Source of the DNA: CADEDV01 sp048498035
GTDB taxonomy: Bacteria; Bacteroidota; Bacteroidia; Chitinophagales; Chitinophagaceae
NCBI GenBank assembly: GCA_048498035.1
Contig: JBEHYT010000020.1
Location: 1-64,000 of the forward strand
Length of the DNA: 64,000 nucleotides
Direction: 5' to 3'
Shown here piece by piece: positions 33,585 to 43,441 of the stretch (positions within the stretch are counted from its first letter, which is position 1; each line of letters begins with the position of its first letter). The position numbers and the translations under genes were made by a program. The notes under the pieces are model-generated. The model did not search any database, was not told the origin of the DNA, and saw only the letters and a list, made by a program, of their open reading frames with translations.

Positions 33585-35009
33585 ATGAGAACAACGAACG
33601 TAACAACAACCTGTAAGCGACTTTTGGCGGATGTGTATACGCCGGTGGGGATCTATCTCCGCCTGCGTGATCGCTTCAGGGATACGATCCTGCTGGAAAG
33701 CACAGATCATCATGCGGCAGAAAACAGCTGGTCGTTTATTTGTATCAATGCAATCGCGGGGATCGAGATCAGTTCACCGCGGCAGGTGGAATATAAACTA
33801 CCGGGTGAGAAGCCTGAACATCATGACCTGGATGCCGGGGATCGTGTACCTGCGTTATTGCAGCAATTTATGCAACGTTTTTCACTGCAGCCCGGTGAAC
33901 AAAAAGAAGCGCGTTTTGCGCAGGGCCTGTTTGGTTACACGGCTTATGATGCCATTCGTTTTTTTGACACAATCCAACTTGCGGAAAAAAAGGAACAAAG
34001 TTCCGGGACAGCCATCCCGCTGATGCGCTACCGGTTTTACCAGTACGTCATCGCTTTTAATCACTTCAAGGACGAGCTTTTTATTTGTGAAAACCATGTA
34101 GCAGGTGTGGAAAGTGAAGCCGGGTTGGTGGAATCATTGATCCGCAGTAAAGATGTGCCTGTTTATCCTTTTCGCCTGAAAGGCGAAGAAACCTCCAACA
34201 TGAGTGATGAGGAATACCGCGAGATGGTGGTAAAAGGAATTGCATCCTGCCAGCGTGGAGATGTGTTCCAGATTGTGCTGAGCCGTCGTTTTCGTCAGGG
34301 GTTTACGGGAGATGAATTTAATGTGTACAGAACGCTCCGCAGCGTGAATCCTTCTCCATACCTGTTCTTCTTTGATTACGGGGATTACAAGCTGATGGGG
34401 TCATCGCCGGAGGCGCAATTGATTGTGGAGAATGGGGAAGCGATCGTGCATCCGATTGCGGGAACATTTAAACGTACGGGTGATGAAAACCTGGACCGTG
34501 AAGCTACGCAACGTTTGTTGCAGGATGCCAAAGAAAATGCAGAACACGTAATGCTGGTTGACCTGGCGCGTAATGATCTGAGCCGTGTTTGTGAGAACGT
34601 GCAGGTGAAGCACTACAAACAGGTGCAATATTATTCGCACGTCATTCACCTTGTGAGCGAAGTAGCGGGAACTGTGCCGGCGCAGGCCAACCTGTTTGAA
34701 TTGCTCGCCAATACATTTCCTGCGGGAACGTTAAGCGGTGCGCCTAAATTCAAGGCCATGGAACTGATTGATCAATACGAGCCCACAGCCCGAAGCTATT
34801 ATGGTGGCGCGATTGGATTTATCGACTGGCAGGGCCGTTGCAACCATGCTATCATGATTCGAACCTTTTTGAGTTGTGATAATACGCTGACCTACCAGGC
34901 AGGCGCGGGTGTAGTGGTGGCCAGCATTCCGGAAAATGAATTGCAGGAAGTGAATAATAAACTGGGAGCGTTGAAAAAGGCGTTGCTATTGGCAGAAGAA
35001 CTGGATTAA
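33585..35009 (+). CDS. trpE: Anthranilate synthase component I
   Basis: TrpE forms anthranilate from chorismate, using ammonia from TrpG. The 474-residue protein has the LLES motif (residues 36-39) associated with tryptophan feedback inhibition, and the chorismate-binding domain: VFQIVLSRRF, SPSPYLF-like NPSPYLFFFDYG, HPIAGTFKRTG, LVDLARNDLSRVC, and TFPAGTLSGAPKFKAMELI. The start at 33585 lies 20 bp after the attenuator. It heads a seven-gene operon. Confidence 0.96.
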   Translation: MRTTNVTTTCKRLLADVYTPVGIYLRLRDRFRDTILLESTDHHAAENSWSFICINAIAGIEISSPRQVEYKLPGEKPEHHDLDAGDRVPALLQQFMQRFSLQPGEQKEARFAQGLFGYTAYDAIRFFDTIQLAEKKEQSSGTAIPLMRYRFYQYVIAFNHFKDELFICENHVAGVESEAGLVESLIRSKDVPVYPFRLKGEETSNMSDEEYREMVVKGIASCQRGDVFQIVLSRRFRQGFTGDEFNVYRTLRSVNPSPYLFFFDYGDYKLMGSSPEAQLIVENGEAIVHPIAGTFKRTGDENLDREATQRLLQDAKENAEHVMLVDLARNDLSRVCENVQVKHYKQVQYYSHVIHLVSEVAGTVPAQANLFELLANTFPAGTLSGAPKFKAMELIDQYEPTARSYYGGAIGFIDWQGRCNHAIMIRTFLSCDNTLTYQAGAGVVVASIPENELQEVNNKLGALKKALLLAEELD

Positions 35010-35052
35010 TGCTCAATTGATACTGCCGGAAACGGCGCTAAACAAATTGGAA

Positions 35053-35634
35053 ATGAAATTACTGGTGTTCGATAATTATGATTCGTTTACCTACAACCTG
35101 GTTCACCTGGTGGAGAAAATAAGCCATGTGAAAGTGGATGTGTTCCGGAATGATGAGTTGCCGTTGGAGAAAGTGGCGGCGTATGACAAGATCATTCTCT
35201 CTCCTGGTCCGGGTATACCCGAAGAAGCGGGATTATTGCTCCCGCTGATTCGTGAATATGCTGCGCAAAAATCGATCCTTGGTGTTTGCCTGGGACACCA
35301 GGCTATAGGGGAGGCATTCGGCGGTACGCTGTTAAATTTAACATCGGTATATCATGGCGTTGCCACGATGATCACAACAGCCGGTCTGCCGCATTCGCCG
35401 TTATTTAACGAACTGCCGGATGACCTGGAAGTTGGCCGGTATCATTCGTGGGTAATTGCTGAAGAAAATTTCCCGGCAGAACTTGAAATTACGGCCCGCG
35501 ATGAAAATGGTTATATCATGGCGCTTCAGCACCGGTCTTATGATATCCAGGGTGTTCAGTTTCACCCGGAGAGTGTGCTAACGCCGTTGGGAGAACAGAT
35601 CATGCGCAACTGGTTGCTGGATAAAAAGGATTAA
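35053..35634 (+). CDS. trpG: Anthranilate synthase component II (glutamine amidotransferase)
   Basis: The 193-residue class I amidotransferase opens KLLVFDNYDSFTYNL. It has the nucleophile in GVCLGHQAIGE (Cys79), and the His/Glu pair in FHPESVL near the C-terminus. It supplies ammonia to TrpE. ATG 35053 is chosen over an upstream TTG, because the family starts at this point. Its stop overlaps the trpD start (TAATG). Confidence 0.95.
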   Translation: MKLLVFDNYDSFTYNLVHLVEKISHVKVDVFRNDELPLEKVAAYDKIILSPGPGIPEEAGLLLPLIREYAAQKSILGVCLGHQAIGEAFGGTLLNLTSVYHGVATMITTAGLPHSPLFNELPDDLEVGRYHSWVIAEENFPAELEITARDENGYIMALQHRSYDIQGVQFHPESVLTPLGEQIMRNWLLDKKD

Positions 35635-36638
35635 TGAACAGGAGTATGAAAAAAGTATTGCAATATTTATTTGAGCATAAAACCCTTAGCCGGCCGATGG
35701 CCCGGGAGGTATTGGTTAATATTGGAAAGGGCATTTACAATGAGCATGAAGTAACTGCTTTTATGACGGTATTCCTGATGCGTAGCATAACGATTGATGA
35801 ACTGCAGGGCTTTCGGGATGCGTTGCTGGAACTCTGTGTGCCGGTAGACCTTGGCACTACCAATTGTATTGATATTGTAGGCACTGGAGGTGACGGGAAG
35901 AATACGTTTAATATTTCCACGCTCAGTTGTTTTATTGTGGCGGGAACGGGGCAGCAGGTGGCCAAGCATGGGAATTATGGGGCTTCTTCGGTGAGTGGCG
36001 CTTCAAATGTGATGGAACAACTGGGGTATGTTTTTAAGAATGATTCAGCCCGTTTAAAAAATGAAATAGAGCAGGCCGGCATTTGTTTCCTTCATGCGCC
36101 GCTATTTCATCCCGCGCTCAAAGCGGTAGGCCCCATCCGGAAGAACCTGGCGATGCGCACGTTCTTCAATATGCTGGGACCAATGGTAAATCCAGCTCAC
36201 CCTGCTTTTCAACTGGTGGGCGTATTTAACCTGGAAATGGCGCGGATCTATAACTACCTGCTGCAGTTGTCGGGCGGGCGTTTTACAATCATTCACAGTC
36301 TGGATGGTTACGATGAAATTTCATTAACGGCAGATACCAAGGTAATCACCAATACGGGAGAACGTATTATGACACCGCTTCAATTAGGAAAAAGGAATGT
36401 AGCGCCCGTTGATATTCATGGTGGAAATTCCGTGGAAGAAGCGGCTGCCATTTTTAAGAAGATCCTGCATGGAGAGGGCAGTTGGGCGCAAAATGCGGTG
36501 GTATTAGCCAATGCTGCCATGGCATTGCACAGCACCGGAAGCTATGCCACCTATTCAGATGCATACCAGGCTGCCGTGGAAAGTCTTGAAGCAGGAAAAG
36601 CAGCGGCAGCGTTGCAAAAACTGATTGCGATTCAATAA
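35634..36638 (+). CDS. trpD: Anthranilate phosphoribosyltransferase
   Basis: TrpD joins anthranilate to PRPP. The 334-residue protein contains the PRPP-binding GTGGDGKNTFNIST near residue 84, KHGNYGASSVSGASNVMEQLG, and FLHAPLFHPALKAVGPIRKNLAMRTFFNMLGPMVNP. The ATG at 35634 overlaps the trpG stop; a second ATG at 35646 begins the more conserved part. Confidence 0.96.
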   Translation: MNRSMKKVLQYLFEHKTLSRPMAREVLVNIGKGIYNEHEVTAFMTVFLMRSITIDELQGFRDALLELCVPVDLGTTNCIDIVGTGGDGKNTFNISTLSCFIVAGTGQQVAKHGNYGASSVSGASNVMEQLGYVFKNDSARLKNEIEQAGICFLHAPLFHPALKAVGPIRKNLAMRTFFNMLGPMVNPAHPAFQLVGVFNLEMARIYNYLLQLSGGRFTIIHSLDGYDEISLTADTKVITNTGERIMTPLQLGKRNVAPVDIHGGNSVEEAAAIFKKILHGEGSWAQNAVVLANAAMALHSTGSYATYSDAYQAAVESLEAGKAAAALQKLIAIQ

Positions 36639-36654
36639 AACTGAAAAGGGGACG

Positions 36655-37449
36655 ATGGATATACTGGAAACAATTGTGGCACAAAAAAGAAAAGAGGTGG
36701 CGGAGCGCAGGGAACGGGAAAGCCTCGCCCACCTGGAAATGAAGATCCGTGACCAGGCAGCTGGCAAGCGGTCGCTGGTACAGGCGTTGCAGCAGGAAGG
36801 CACGGGAATCATCGCAGAATTTAAGCGGAAAAGTCCAAGCAAAGGCTGGTTTAAGCCGGAAGGGCAGGAGGTGTTGCCTGTAGTACGGGCTTATGATGAA
36901 TTTGGCGCTGCTGGAATTTCTGTATTAACTGATCTTACTTTTTTTGGAGGTTCGCTGGATGACCTGGTGACTGTAAAGCAAAATACGGGCATCCCGGTGC
37001 TCCGCAAAGATTTTATGATCGACGTTTGGCAACTGGCTGAGGCAAAGGCAATGGGCGCAGATGTGATCCTGTTGATTGCAGCCTGCCTGAAACCAGGTGA
37101 GGTTAAAGAAATGGCAGCTTATGCGCACCAGTTGGGGCTGGAAGTGTTGCTGGAGATCCATTCGAGGGAGGAACTGGCGCATATTTGTGATGAAGTGGAT
37201 ATGGTGGGTGTTAATAACCGCAACCTGAAGACCTTTGAAGTGGATATCCGGCTTTCGCTGGAGCTGGTGAATGAATTACCTTCGGGGAAGCCCGCCGTGG
37301 CGGAAAGTGGCATTAGCCGGGTGGAAACTATTCTCCAGTTACGGCAAGCCGGTTTCAAAGGATTTTTGATCGGTGAAAATTTTATGAAGGCTGAAGATCC
37401 GGCCGTTGCATTCCGGGAATTTGCCGGGTTGCTGAAAAATCAGCAATGA
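36655..37449 (+). CDS. trpC: Indole-3-glycerol-phosphate synthase
   Basis: TrpC closes the indole ring from CdRP. The 264-residue TIM barrel opens MDILETIVAQKRKEVAER, with catalytic-site segments IIAEFKRKSPSKGWF, VLTDLTFFGGSLDDL, VLRKDFMID, VGVNNRNLKTFEVD, and AESGISRVETI. It is a stand-alone TrpC, not fused to TrpF. It lies 16 bp after trpD. Confidence 0.96.
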   Translation: MDILETIVAQKRKEVAERRERESLAHLEMKIRDQAAGKRSLVQALQQEGTGIIAEFKRKSPSKGWFKPEGQEVLPVVRAYDEFGAAGISVLTDLTFFGGSLDDLVTVKQNTGIPVLRKDFMIDVWQLAEAKAMGADVILLIAACLKPGEVKEMAAYAHQLGLEVLLEIHSREELAHICDEVDMVGVNNRNLKTFEVDIRLSLELVNELPSGKPAVAESGISRVETILQLRQAGFKGFLIGENFMKAEDPAVAFREFAGLLKNQQ

Positions 37450-37504
37450 TGCGGCCGTTTTGTATACAACGATTGTTTGTCAGTGACCAAAAACTGGACA
37501 AACT

Positions 37505-38188
37505 ATGAGTGAAAACACAACCAATCCATTGAGCCCGCTGCCTGCAGTAAAGCTCCGGGTGAAAGTTTGTGGCATGACGTTGCCCGAACAGGTAAATGCC
37601 CTTGATGAAATGGGCGTTGATTTTGCGGGATTTATTTTTTACGAAAAATCGCCGCGGTTTGTTGGTAAAAAAATTACGCCGCAGGCGATGCGCCGGACCG
37701 GCGGACGAATTGCCAAGGTGGGTGTTTTTGTAAATACACCGTATGAGGAATTGATGCAAACGGTGGAAGATTACCGGTTAGACATGGTGCAGTTGCATGG
37801 TGATGAATCGGAACGATTTTGTGAACGCGTGGCGAATTATGTGTCGGTCATCAAAGCTTTTCGCCTGAGTGATAACGACCCGATTGAATGGATGGTGCGG
37901 CCTTATCATGAAGGATGCGATATGTATATGTTTGATACACTTGGATCGGGGTATGGAGGAACGGGAAAAAAATTTGACTGGCAGGTGTTGAAGGGGAAAA
38001 TGATCGATAAACTTTTTTTCCTCAGCGGTGGAATTGAGCCGGGAGATGAAGACCAACTAAGATCGTTTGCGCAGGATCCCGTTGCACGGAAATTATTTGC
38101 TATCGATATCAACAGCCGGTTTGAAGTAACAGCCGGCGTGAAGAATATGGAAAAAATCAGGGCATTTCTTGACAACCTGAAACAATAG
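37505..38188 (+). CDS. trpF: Phosphoribosylanthranilate isomerase
   Basis: TrpF performs the Amadori rearrangement between TrpD and TrpC. The 227-residue TIM barrel has the catalytic Cys in RVKVCGMTLPEQV, FIFYEKSPRFVG, VQLHGDESERFCE, FDTLGSGYGGTGKKFDW, and a C-terminal DINSRFEVTAGVKN. It has a slightly longer N-terminus than usual. The 55-bp gap from trpC shows no terminator. Confidence 0.95.
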   Translation: MSENTTNPLSPLPAVKLRVKVCGMTLPEQVNALDEMGVDFAGFIFYEKSPRFVGKKITPQAMRRTGGRIAKVGVFVNTPYEELMQTVEDYRLDMVQLHGDESERFCERVANYVSVIKAFRLSDNDPIEWMVRPYHEGCDMYMFDTLGSGYGGTGKKFDWQVLKGKMIDKLFFLSGGIEPGDEDQLRSFAQDPVARKLFAIDINSRFEVTAGVKNMEKIRAFLDNLKQ

Positions 38189-38237
38189 ATCCCGGGCCAC
38201 CGGCCCGTTTGAAATCGTGAATTTTGATTTGATTGAC

Positions 38238-39434
38238 ATGACAACTTATACATCGCCCGACAAGCGGGGCTATTACGGAGAATTTGGAGGCGCTTATATT
38301 CCTGAAATGCTTTTTCACAACGTGGAAGAGTTGCGCAGTAGCTATTTGGATATCATTGGCGACCCTGCTTTCAAGAAAGAATTTGATGCGCTGTTAGCAG
38401 ATTACGTGGGTAGACCTACACCGCTTTACCTTGCTGCGCGTCTTAGTGAAAAATTGAAAACAACCGTGTACCTGAAGCGTGAAGATCTTTGCCATACGGG
38501 AGCCCACAAGATCAACAACACGATTGGCCAGATATTACTGGCGGCACGTATGGGCAAAAAGCGGATTATTGCAGAAACAGGCGCAGGTCAGCATGGCGTT
38601 GCCACGGCAACTGTTTGCGCCTTAAAAGGTGTGGAATGTATTGTGTATATGGGCGAAAAAGATATTGAGCGGCAGGCGCCGAATGTTGCAAGAATGCGGA
38701 TGCTGGGCGCAACCGTAATCCCGGCTGTATCCGGCAGCAAAACACTGAAGGATGCCACGAATGAAGCCATCCGCGACTGGATCAACAATCCTTCCGATAC
38801 CCATTATATCATCGGCAGCGTGGTGGGGCCACACCCTTACCCGGATATGGTGGCGCGATTTCAGTCGGTGATCAGCAAAGAAATACGCTCACAGTTGCTA
38901 CAGCATACCGGCAAGGAATTACCAAGCCATGTGGTGGCCTGTGTAGGTGGTGGCAGTAATGCTGCGGGAACATTTTATCATTTCCTGGATGAGCCCACGG
39001 TGGAACTAATGGCAGTGGAAGCTGCAGGTCATGGGATAGCTTCAGGACAAAGCGCGGCTACAACTCAACTGGGTCGGCCAGGCATCCTGCATGGCAGTAA
39101 AAGTCTTGTGATGCAAACCGAAGACGGGCAGGTAGTGGAGCCGCATAGTATTTCTGCTGGGCTTGATTATCCTGGGATAGGTCCGCTGCATGCACATTTA
39201 TTTGCCAGTAAACGCGCGCGCTTTTTACATGCTACGGACGAAGCGGCTTTGAAAGCAGCATTTGAATTGGCAAGGCTGGAAGGTATTATTCCCGCCCTGG
39301 AAAGCGCGCATGCACTCGCAGCACTGCATCAGCAACCGTGGAGCGGGAAAGAAACGATCGTCGTATGTCTTAGCGGTCGGGGCGACAAAGACATGCAGGC
39401 ATATATGAATGAAATGGAAAAAGAAAGGCCATGA
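38238..39434 (+). CDS. trpB: Tryptophan synthase beta subunit
   Basis: TrpB condenses indole with serine using PLP. The 398-residue protein has GYYGEFGGAYIPEML, the PLP lysine in REDLCHTGAHKINNTIGQ, ETGAGQHGVATATVCALKG, and the phosphate loop CVGGGSNAAGTFYHF. ATG 38238 gives the standard length; a GTG at 38217 is an alternative. It overlaps trpA by 4 bp, supporting translational coupling of the two subunits. Confidence 0.97.
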   Translation: MTTYTSPDKRGYYGEFGGAYIPEMLFHNVEELRSSYLDIIGDPAFKKEFDALLADYVGRPTPLYLAARLSEKLKTTVYLKREDLCHTGAHKINNTIGQILLAARMGKKRIIAETGAGQHGVATATVCALKGVECIVYMGEKDIERQAPNVARMRMLGATVIPAVSGSKTLKDATNEAIRDWINNPSDTHYIIGSVVGPHPYPDMVARFQSVISKEIRSQLLQHTGKELPSHVVACVGGGSNAAGTFYHFLDEPTVELMAVEAAGHGIASGQSAATTQLGRPGILHGSKSLVMQTEDGQVVEPHSISAGLDYPGIGPLHAHLFASKRARFLHATDEAALKAAFELARLEGIIPALESAHALAALHQQPWSGKETIVVCLSGRGDKDMQAYMNEMEKERP

Positions 39435-40198
39435 GCAGGATCAATGATCTTTTTAAAAAGAAGAAACAGCGGGTACTGAATATGTATTGCACAGCCGGGT
39501 ATCCACATTTGAATAGTACCGTTGAGGTGATTAAGGCGTTGCAGGATAACGGCGCCGACCTGGTGGAAATCGGGATGCCTTATAGTGATCCGCTGGCCGA
39601 TGGCCCGGTGATACAGCAGAGTAATGCAGTAGCGCTTGCCAATGGGATGACGATGGAGTTGCTGTTTCAGCAGTTGAAGCAGGCAAAAGGCATACAAGTG
39701 CCGTTGGTGTTGATGGGATACATGAATCCAGTACTTCAATATGGTTTTGAGCGGTTTTGTCGTGATGCGAAAGATGCTGGTGTTGATGGACTGATTCTGC
39801 CCGACCTTCCGCCGTTTGAATTTGAAGAGCAGTATCGGGAATTGTTGCAGCAGATTGGCCTTGATTTTATTTTCCTTGTTACTCCTGAAACACCGGATGC
39901 GCGTGTGCAGTACCTGGATTCACTTAGCAGTGGATTTTTGTATGCGGTGTCTTCATCTTCTACTACGGGGAAGGATAAACCTATGGCTGCTATACATGAT
40001 TACCTCAACAGGTTGCGGAGGTTAAGGCTGAAAAACCCGGTGCTGGTGGGTTTTGGTGTAAAAGATAAATCCAGCTTTGATCTTGTTTGCAGTGAGGCAA
40101 ACGGCGCTATTATTGGCAGCGCTTTTATCCGTGCGCTGCAACCTGATGTTCCGGTTGAACAGAGTACCCGGACCTTTCTTGCTTCGGTACTTGGCTAG
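39431..40198 (+). CDS. trpA: Tryptophan synthase alpha subunit
   Basis: TrpA cleaves indole-3-glycerol phosphate to indole, which is channelled to TrpB. The 255-residue TIM barrel carries the catalytic Glu in DLVEIGMPYSDPLADGPVIQ and the Asp in DGLILPDLP, plus PVLVGFGVKD and AIIGSAFI. It is the last gene of the operon, and no strong terminator is visible immediately after it. Confidence 0.96.
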   Translation: MSRINDLFKKKKQRVLNMYCTAGYPHLNSTVEVIKALQDNGADLVEIGMPYSDPLADGPVIQQSNAVALANGMTMELLFQQLKQAKGIQVPLVLMGYMNPVLQYGFERFCRDAKDAGVDGLILPDLPPFEFEEQYRELLQQIGLDFIFLVTPETPDARVQYLDSLSSGFLYAVSSSSTTGKDKPMAAIHDYLNRLRRLRLKNPVLVGFGVKDKSSFDLVCSEANGAIIGSAFIRALQPDVPVEQSTRTFLASVLG

Positions 40199-40271
40199 TA
40201 TAGTTTAGCGATTTTTAACGTTTGCTTATTGGTTATAAGGCCGTTGTGATGGGGTAGTTTGATCCGGCTCA

Positions 40272-40302
40272 TTGGATGCATCACGGCGATATGCTATCTT
40301 TG
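40272..40302 (+). promoter_or_regulatory. Promoter of TlpA-like thioredoxin gene
   Basis: TTG (40272-40274) and TATCTTTG (40295-40302) with a 20-bp spacer match the Bacteroidota promoter. The start codon is 37 bp downstream, so this gene is expressed separately from trpA. Confidence 0.7.
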
Positions 40303-40339
40303 TATATCCGGATCCAAAAGATGCCGGAAAAAATCCGGA

Positions 40340-41500
40340 ATGCGTACATTTTTTCTCCTGGTAGCTCTTGTGCCGGTCATTTCGTTTGCACAGGTGGCAC
40401 GGCAATTAAAAAAGACAAGCGGGTTCGTCATCACTGGCGCTATCAGTGATTTAAAAGCCGGCACTACTGTAAAATTATCCAGTGCAAATACGGGTGCTGA
40501 ATTTGCGACAGCAAAAGTGCAGCAGCGGAAAAAGACGATCCGCTCCGGCGGCAAAACCATTGTAAAGCTGGAATCTATTTTTGTGCTCAATGGAAAACTG
40601 GATGAGCCAGAACTTTGCCTGCTGATGGTGGGAGAGGAGAAGCCTTTTGTTTTTTATCTTGAAAACGCGAAGGTTACTGTTAGTGGGAATGCGGCAGATA
40701 TGAATGGCTGGCAGGTAAAGGGTTCCCGTTCCCAGGAAGATTTTAAAGTGTTTGAAACGACATTTACGCCGCTGGCGCAAAGTTTGAATGCTGCGGCCAC
40801 CACTATTAATGCGATGCCACCCGGTGCTGAGCGTGATAAAATGATGGAAACGTATACCGGCATTCAGAAAAACATTCAAAACCGGATTGATACTTTTATT
40901 GCGGCGAGACCCTCATCCTTCGTTTCTGCATTTGTGTTGCAGGTAATGATGAGTTTTGATAATAACCCGTTGGTGGCGGAGCAGCGACTTAATCAGTTGG
41001 ACACTACAGTTCAGCATTCATCGATCGGGAAAATGTTGGCGGCGGAGATTGCGGAAAATAAGATAGGGGCGGTGGGGACTGAAGCGTTGGAATTTAGCCA
41101 GCCCGATACGTCTGGAACGCAGGTTAGCCTCTCATCTTTTCGGGGTCGTTATGTGTTGGTTGATTTTTGGGCAAGTTGGTGTGGTCCCTGCAGGAATGAG
41201 AATCCCAATGTGGTGGAGACGTTTGAGAAATTCAAGGACAAAAATTTTACGGTGCTTGGTGTATCGCTTGACCGGCCGGGCCGGAAGGCAGATTGGATGA
41301 AGGCGATTGGCGAGGATCACCTGGCGTGGACACATGTAAGTGATCTGCAGTTTTGGGATAATGCAGCGGCGAAGTTGTATCATATACAGAGTATTCCGCA
41401 AAATATATTGGTTGATCCGCAGGGAAAGATTATCGGGAGAAATCTTCGTGGACCGGCATTGCGGGAAAAGTTATGCGAGGTGCTGGGATGTACTGAATAA
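40340..41500 (+). CDS. TlpA-like thioredoxin with DUF4369 N-terminal domain
   Basis: The 386-residue exported protein has a signal peptide (ends VISFAQ). An N-terminal beta domain of DUF4369 type (GFVITGAISDLKAGTTVKLSS, residues ~30-125) is followed by a helical linker. A C-terminal AhpC/TSA-thioredoxin domain has the redox motif WCGPC (residue ~277), inside VLVDFWASWCGPCRNENP, and the cis-proline region IQSIPQNILVD. It likely reduces or transfers disulfides in the periplasm. ATG 40340 starts the signal peptide. Confidence 0.9.
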   Translation: MRTFFLLVALVPVISFAQVARQLKKTSGFVITGAISDLKAGTTVKLSSANTGAEFATAKVQQRKKTIRSGGKTIVKLESIFVLNGKLDEPELCLLMVGEEKPFVFYLENAKVTVSGNAADMNGWQVKGSRSQEDFKVFETTFTPLAQSLNAAATTINAMPPGAERDKMMETYTGIQKNIQNRIDTFIAARPSSFVSAFVLQVMMSFDNNPLVAEQRLNQLDTTVQHSSIGKMLAAEIAENKIGAVGTEALEFSQPDTSGTQVSLSSFRGRYVLVDFWASWCGPCRNENPNVVETFEKFKDKNFTVLGVSLDRPGRKADWMKAIGEDHLAWTHVSDLQFWDNAAAKLYHIQSIPQNILVDPQGKIIGRNLRGPALREKLCEVLGCTE

Positions 41501-41892
41501 GGTGGGGATCGGTATGCGCAAGATGAAAGCGAATACTAATTTATCATCGATCGGGATGGATTGAGACGTTGCTGATTTGTTTTATCAAGTGGCATTTGTC
41601 TACTCAAAATCTTCCGGCGGCCCTGCGGGCCCTCCCCTTTTTTTCCCTCCCCCGCCTCCACCACTCATTTTTACCCTCTTCAAAAAGAATACCGGGTGGC
41701 AACTTTCGCTACCACAGACCGCCATCGGGAGTACAACAACAAATTTTAACCTTGTTGTCGTTAAGTATTGGAAACATTTGTCATCAGCTTAAGACATTTC
41801 AAATCTACAACCACAGCGTTCTCAAACCGCGTGAAAAAAAACATTTATGAGGGGAAAAATCTGGCAGTGATGCCACATCAATAACTATTGAA
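41501..41892. other. Intergenic region without recognisable gene
   Basis: It contains a GC-rich inverted segment (CGGCGGCCCTGCGGGCC-like, ~41620), a C/T-rich tract and A/T-rich sequence. ORFs here are low-complexity and not credible. No copy of the TGTCCGGGG element was seen. Confidence 0.5.
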
Positions 41893-41941
41893 AAAAGATG
41901 CCCGGCAACTCAAAGCGGATCGACATTCAAATTGCCAGGCA
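41893..41941 (-). terminator. Terminator of the DUF2911 gene
   Basis: On the minus strand TGCCTGGCAA pairs with TTGCCGGGCA (one mismatch) across a ~24-nt loop, and TCTTTTTT follows. It begins seven bases past the stop codon. Confidence 0.65.
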
Positions 41942-41947
41942 CTACTT

Positions 41948-43051
41948 TTATTTCTTCTCCTGCTCCATTTTTTCAATCATCGTCTCCAGGTTTTTCCTAT
42001 TCATATCGTCCGGAGCAAGGGGCAATGCCTTTTTCGCAAATTGCAACGCTTTTTTCGTATCGCCATTGGCCGCATAACCACGGGCTAATCCCACCAACGG
42101 AATAAATGAACCGGGATTTTTCTTGTAATTCAACATAAACACATCCAGCGCTTCCTTATTCTTTTGTTGCGCCAACAATTGTCGTCCATAGTTGTGCAGT
42201 TGTTGCAGGTTGCCATGCTCCAGGGCCTGCTGCATGGTGCTGTCTGCCTCAGCCTGGCGACCCAGTTTGGCAAGCAGGGTAGCTTTGGTGGAAAGCGTTT
42301 GAAAATTTGCTTCACCGATATAACGGCCATTCACTGCCTGTTCAGCCCAGGCCAATCCCTCTTCCAGGTTTTTATTATGGTCTGAAGCATATTGTGCAGC
42401 CTGTTGAAACGATTGCCAACCCGGGTTAAAACTGCGCTCCCCGCGAAGTTCCCGGCGGAATGATTGAAATTGCAGTTCGTCAAGGTCAACCTGTACGCGA
42501 AACGGTATCCGTAATTTTTCCCATTCCAATGCGATAGTTGCTGCATCCGCAGTTTCGTCCAGGAATTCGTAGCGAAGCCATTCTACCGATTGTCCCATGG
42601 CAACCGGCTTTACCATCACGCGCAGCGCATCTTCTGCTGAATTATAAAAAAAGCTTCCCCAGCTCGTGCTGTTCCGGGAAAAGATGAGCGTACATTGTTG
42701 CGGATCATAGGCAATAAAAAATCCGTATTTGCCTGCAGGCAATTCTTTTCCTTCTATTTTAACGGGCGTTGAAAATTCGATTGTAGTATTTTCATTGGCA
42801 CCTGCGCGCCAGGGAGCAGCTTTGGAAGTACCAAAATTGAGGTCGTTGAAACCTACGGGTACAAGTTGACCCCAAATTTTTCCCTCCCGGCCCTTTACCC
42901 CCGGGCGATCGTAGTGAATGGTTACATCGGTAATACCGATACGTTCGCCCACGGTAGCCTTTTTGTTACCACCATCCGGGGGAGTGGTGAGTTGGGCTTT
43001 TGTAATTAATCCTATCCCTGCAAACAGGATGGCAAGCCAGATTTTCTTCAT
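41948..43051 (-). CDS. DUF2911 protein with C-terminal TPR-like repeats
   Basis: The 367-residue exported protein has a signal peptide (ends LITKAQ). A DUF2911 domain (residues ~20-165) contains YDRPGVKGREGKIWGQLVPVGFNDLNFG, PWRAGANENTTIEFS, and LPAGKYGFFIAYD. Helical TPR-type repeats follow (residues ~210-360: EGLAWAEQAVNGRYIGEANFQTLSTKATLLAKLGRQAEAD). DUF2911 is common in Bacteroidota, but its role is unknown. The ATG at 43051 gives the signal peptide. Confidence 0.87.
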   Translation of the reverse strand: MKKIWLAILFAGIGLITKAQLTTPPDGGNKKATVGERIGITDVTIHYDRPGVKGREGKIWGQLVPVGFNDLNFGTSKAAPWRAGANENTTIEFSTPVKIEGKELPAGKYGFFIAYDPQQCTLIFSRNSTSWGSFFYNSAEDALRVMVKPVAMGQSVEWLRYEFLDETADAATIALEWEKLRIPFRVQVDLDELQFQSFRRELRGERSFNPGWQSFQQAAQYASDHNKNLEEGLAWAEQAVNGRYIGEANFQTLSTKATLLAKLGRQAEADSTMQQALEHGNLQQLHNYGRQLLAQQKNKEALDVFMLNYKKNPGSFIPLVGLARGYAANGDTKKALQFAKKALPLAPDDMNRKNLETMIEKMEQEKK

Positions 43052-43179
43052 AATCAGTTGGTTTTTTAGCAAACTACAGCATCAAGCCAGCTTTTTGCCA
43101 TGAAATTTGACCAACGAAACGGGCGGGGGATGAGCGGAACGCGGAAATTTGTATCTTTCTGATCACCAAACTATACGTT

Positions 43180-43437
43180 ATGCGGAATAGAACAGGGCTT
43201 ATTATTCTTATCATCCTCGTTGTAGCCGCTTATTTTCTGAACCCCGGCTACCCCAAACATCTTGAAAAACTGGGAATGCCCACGCTGCTATCGGAGCCGT
43301 TGGGTCGGGATAATCCCAACCCGGTTGGTAACCTGGTGGCGGAATACCATAACTACTACCTGTTCTCCACCACTACAAATCGTTTTATCGGTAGCGGAAT
43401 GACGATAGGGTTGTTTGGCGTTGTATTGCGCAGATGA
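43180..43437 (+). CDS. Small membrane-anchored hypothetical protein
   Basis: The 85-residue product has an N-terminal transmembrane/signal helix (residues ~7-18: LIILIILVVAAYFL), then a polar extracytoplasmic region (HLEKLGMPTLLSEPLG), and a C-terminal hydrophobic segment (MTIGLFGVVL). No family is recognised. A near-consensus TATCTTTC (43152-43159) is upstream. It converges with pdxJ at a distance of four bases. Confidence 0.6.
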   Translation: MRNRTGLIILIILVVAAYFLNPGYPKHLEKLGMPTLLSEPLGRDNPNPVGNLVAEYHNYYLFSTTTNRFIGSGMTIGLFGVVLRR

Positions 43438-43441
43438 CCGA

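Noticed and set aside
41584..41700. Another copy of the TIR element based on GC-rich and C/T-rich sequence
   Set aside because: No TGTCCGGGG terminus and no alignment with the element interior could be found.
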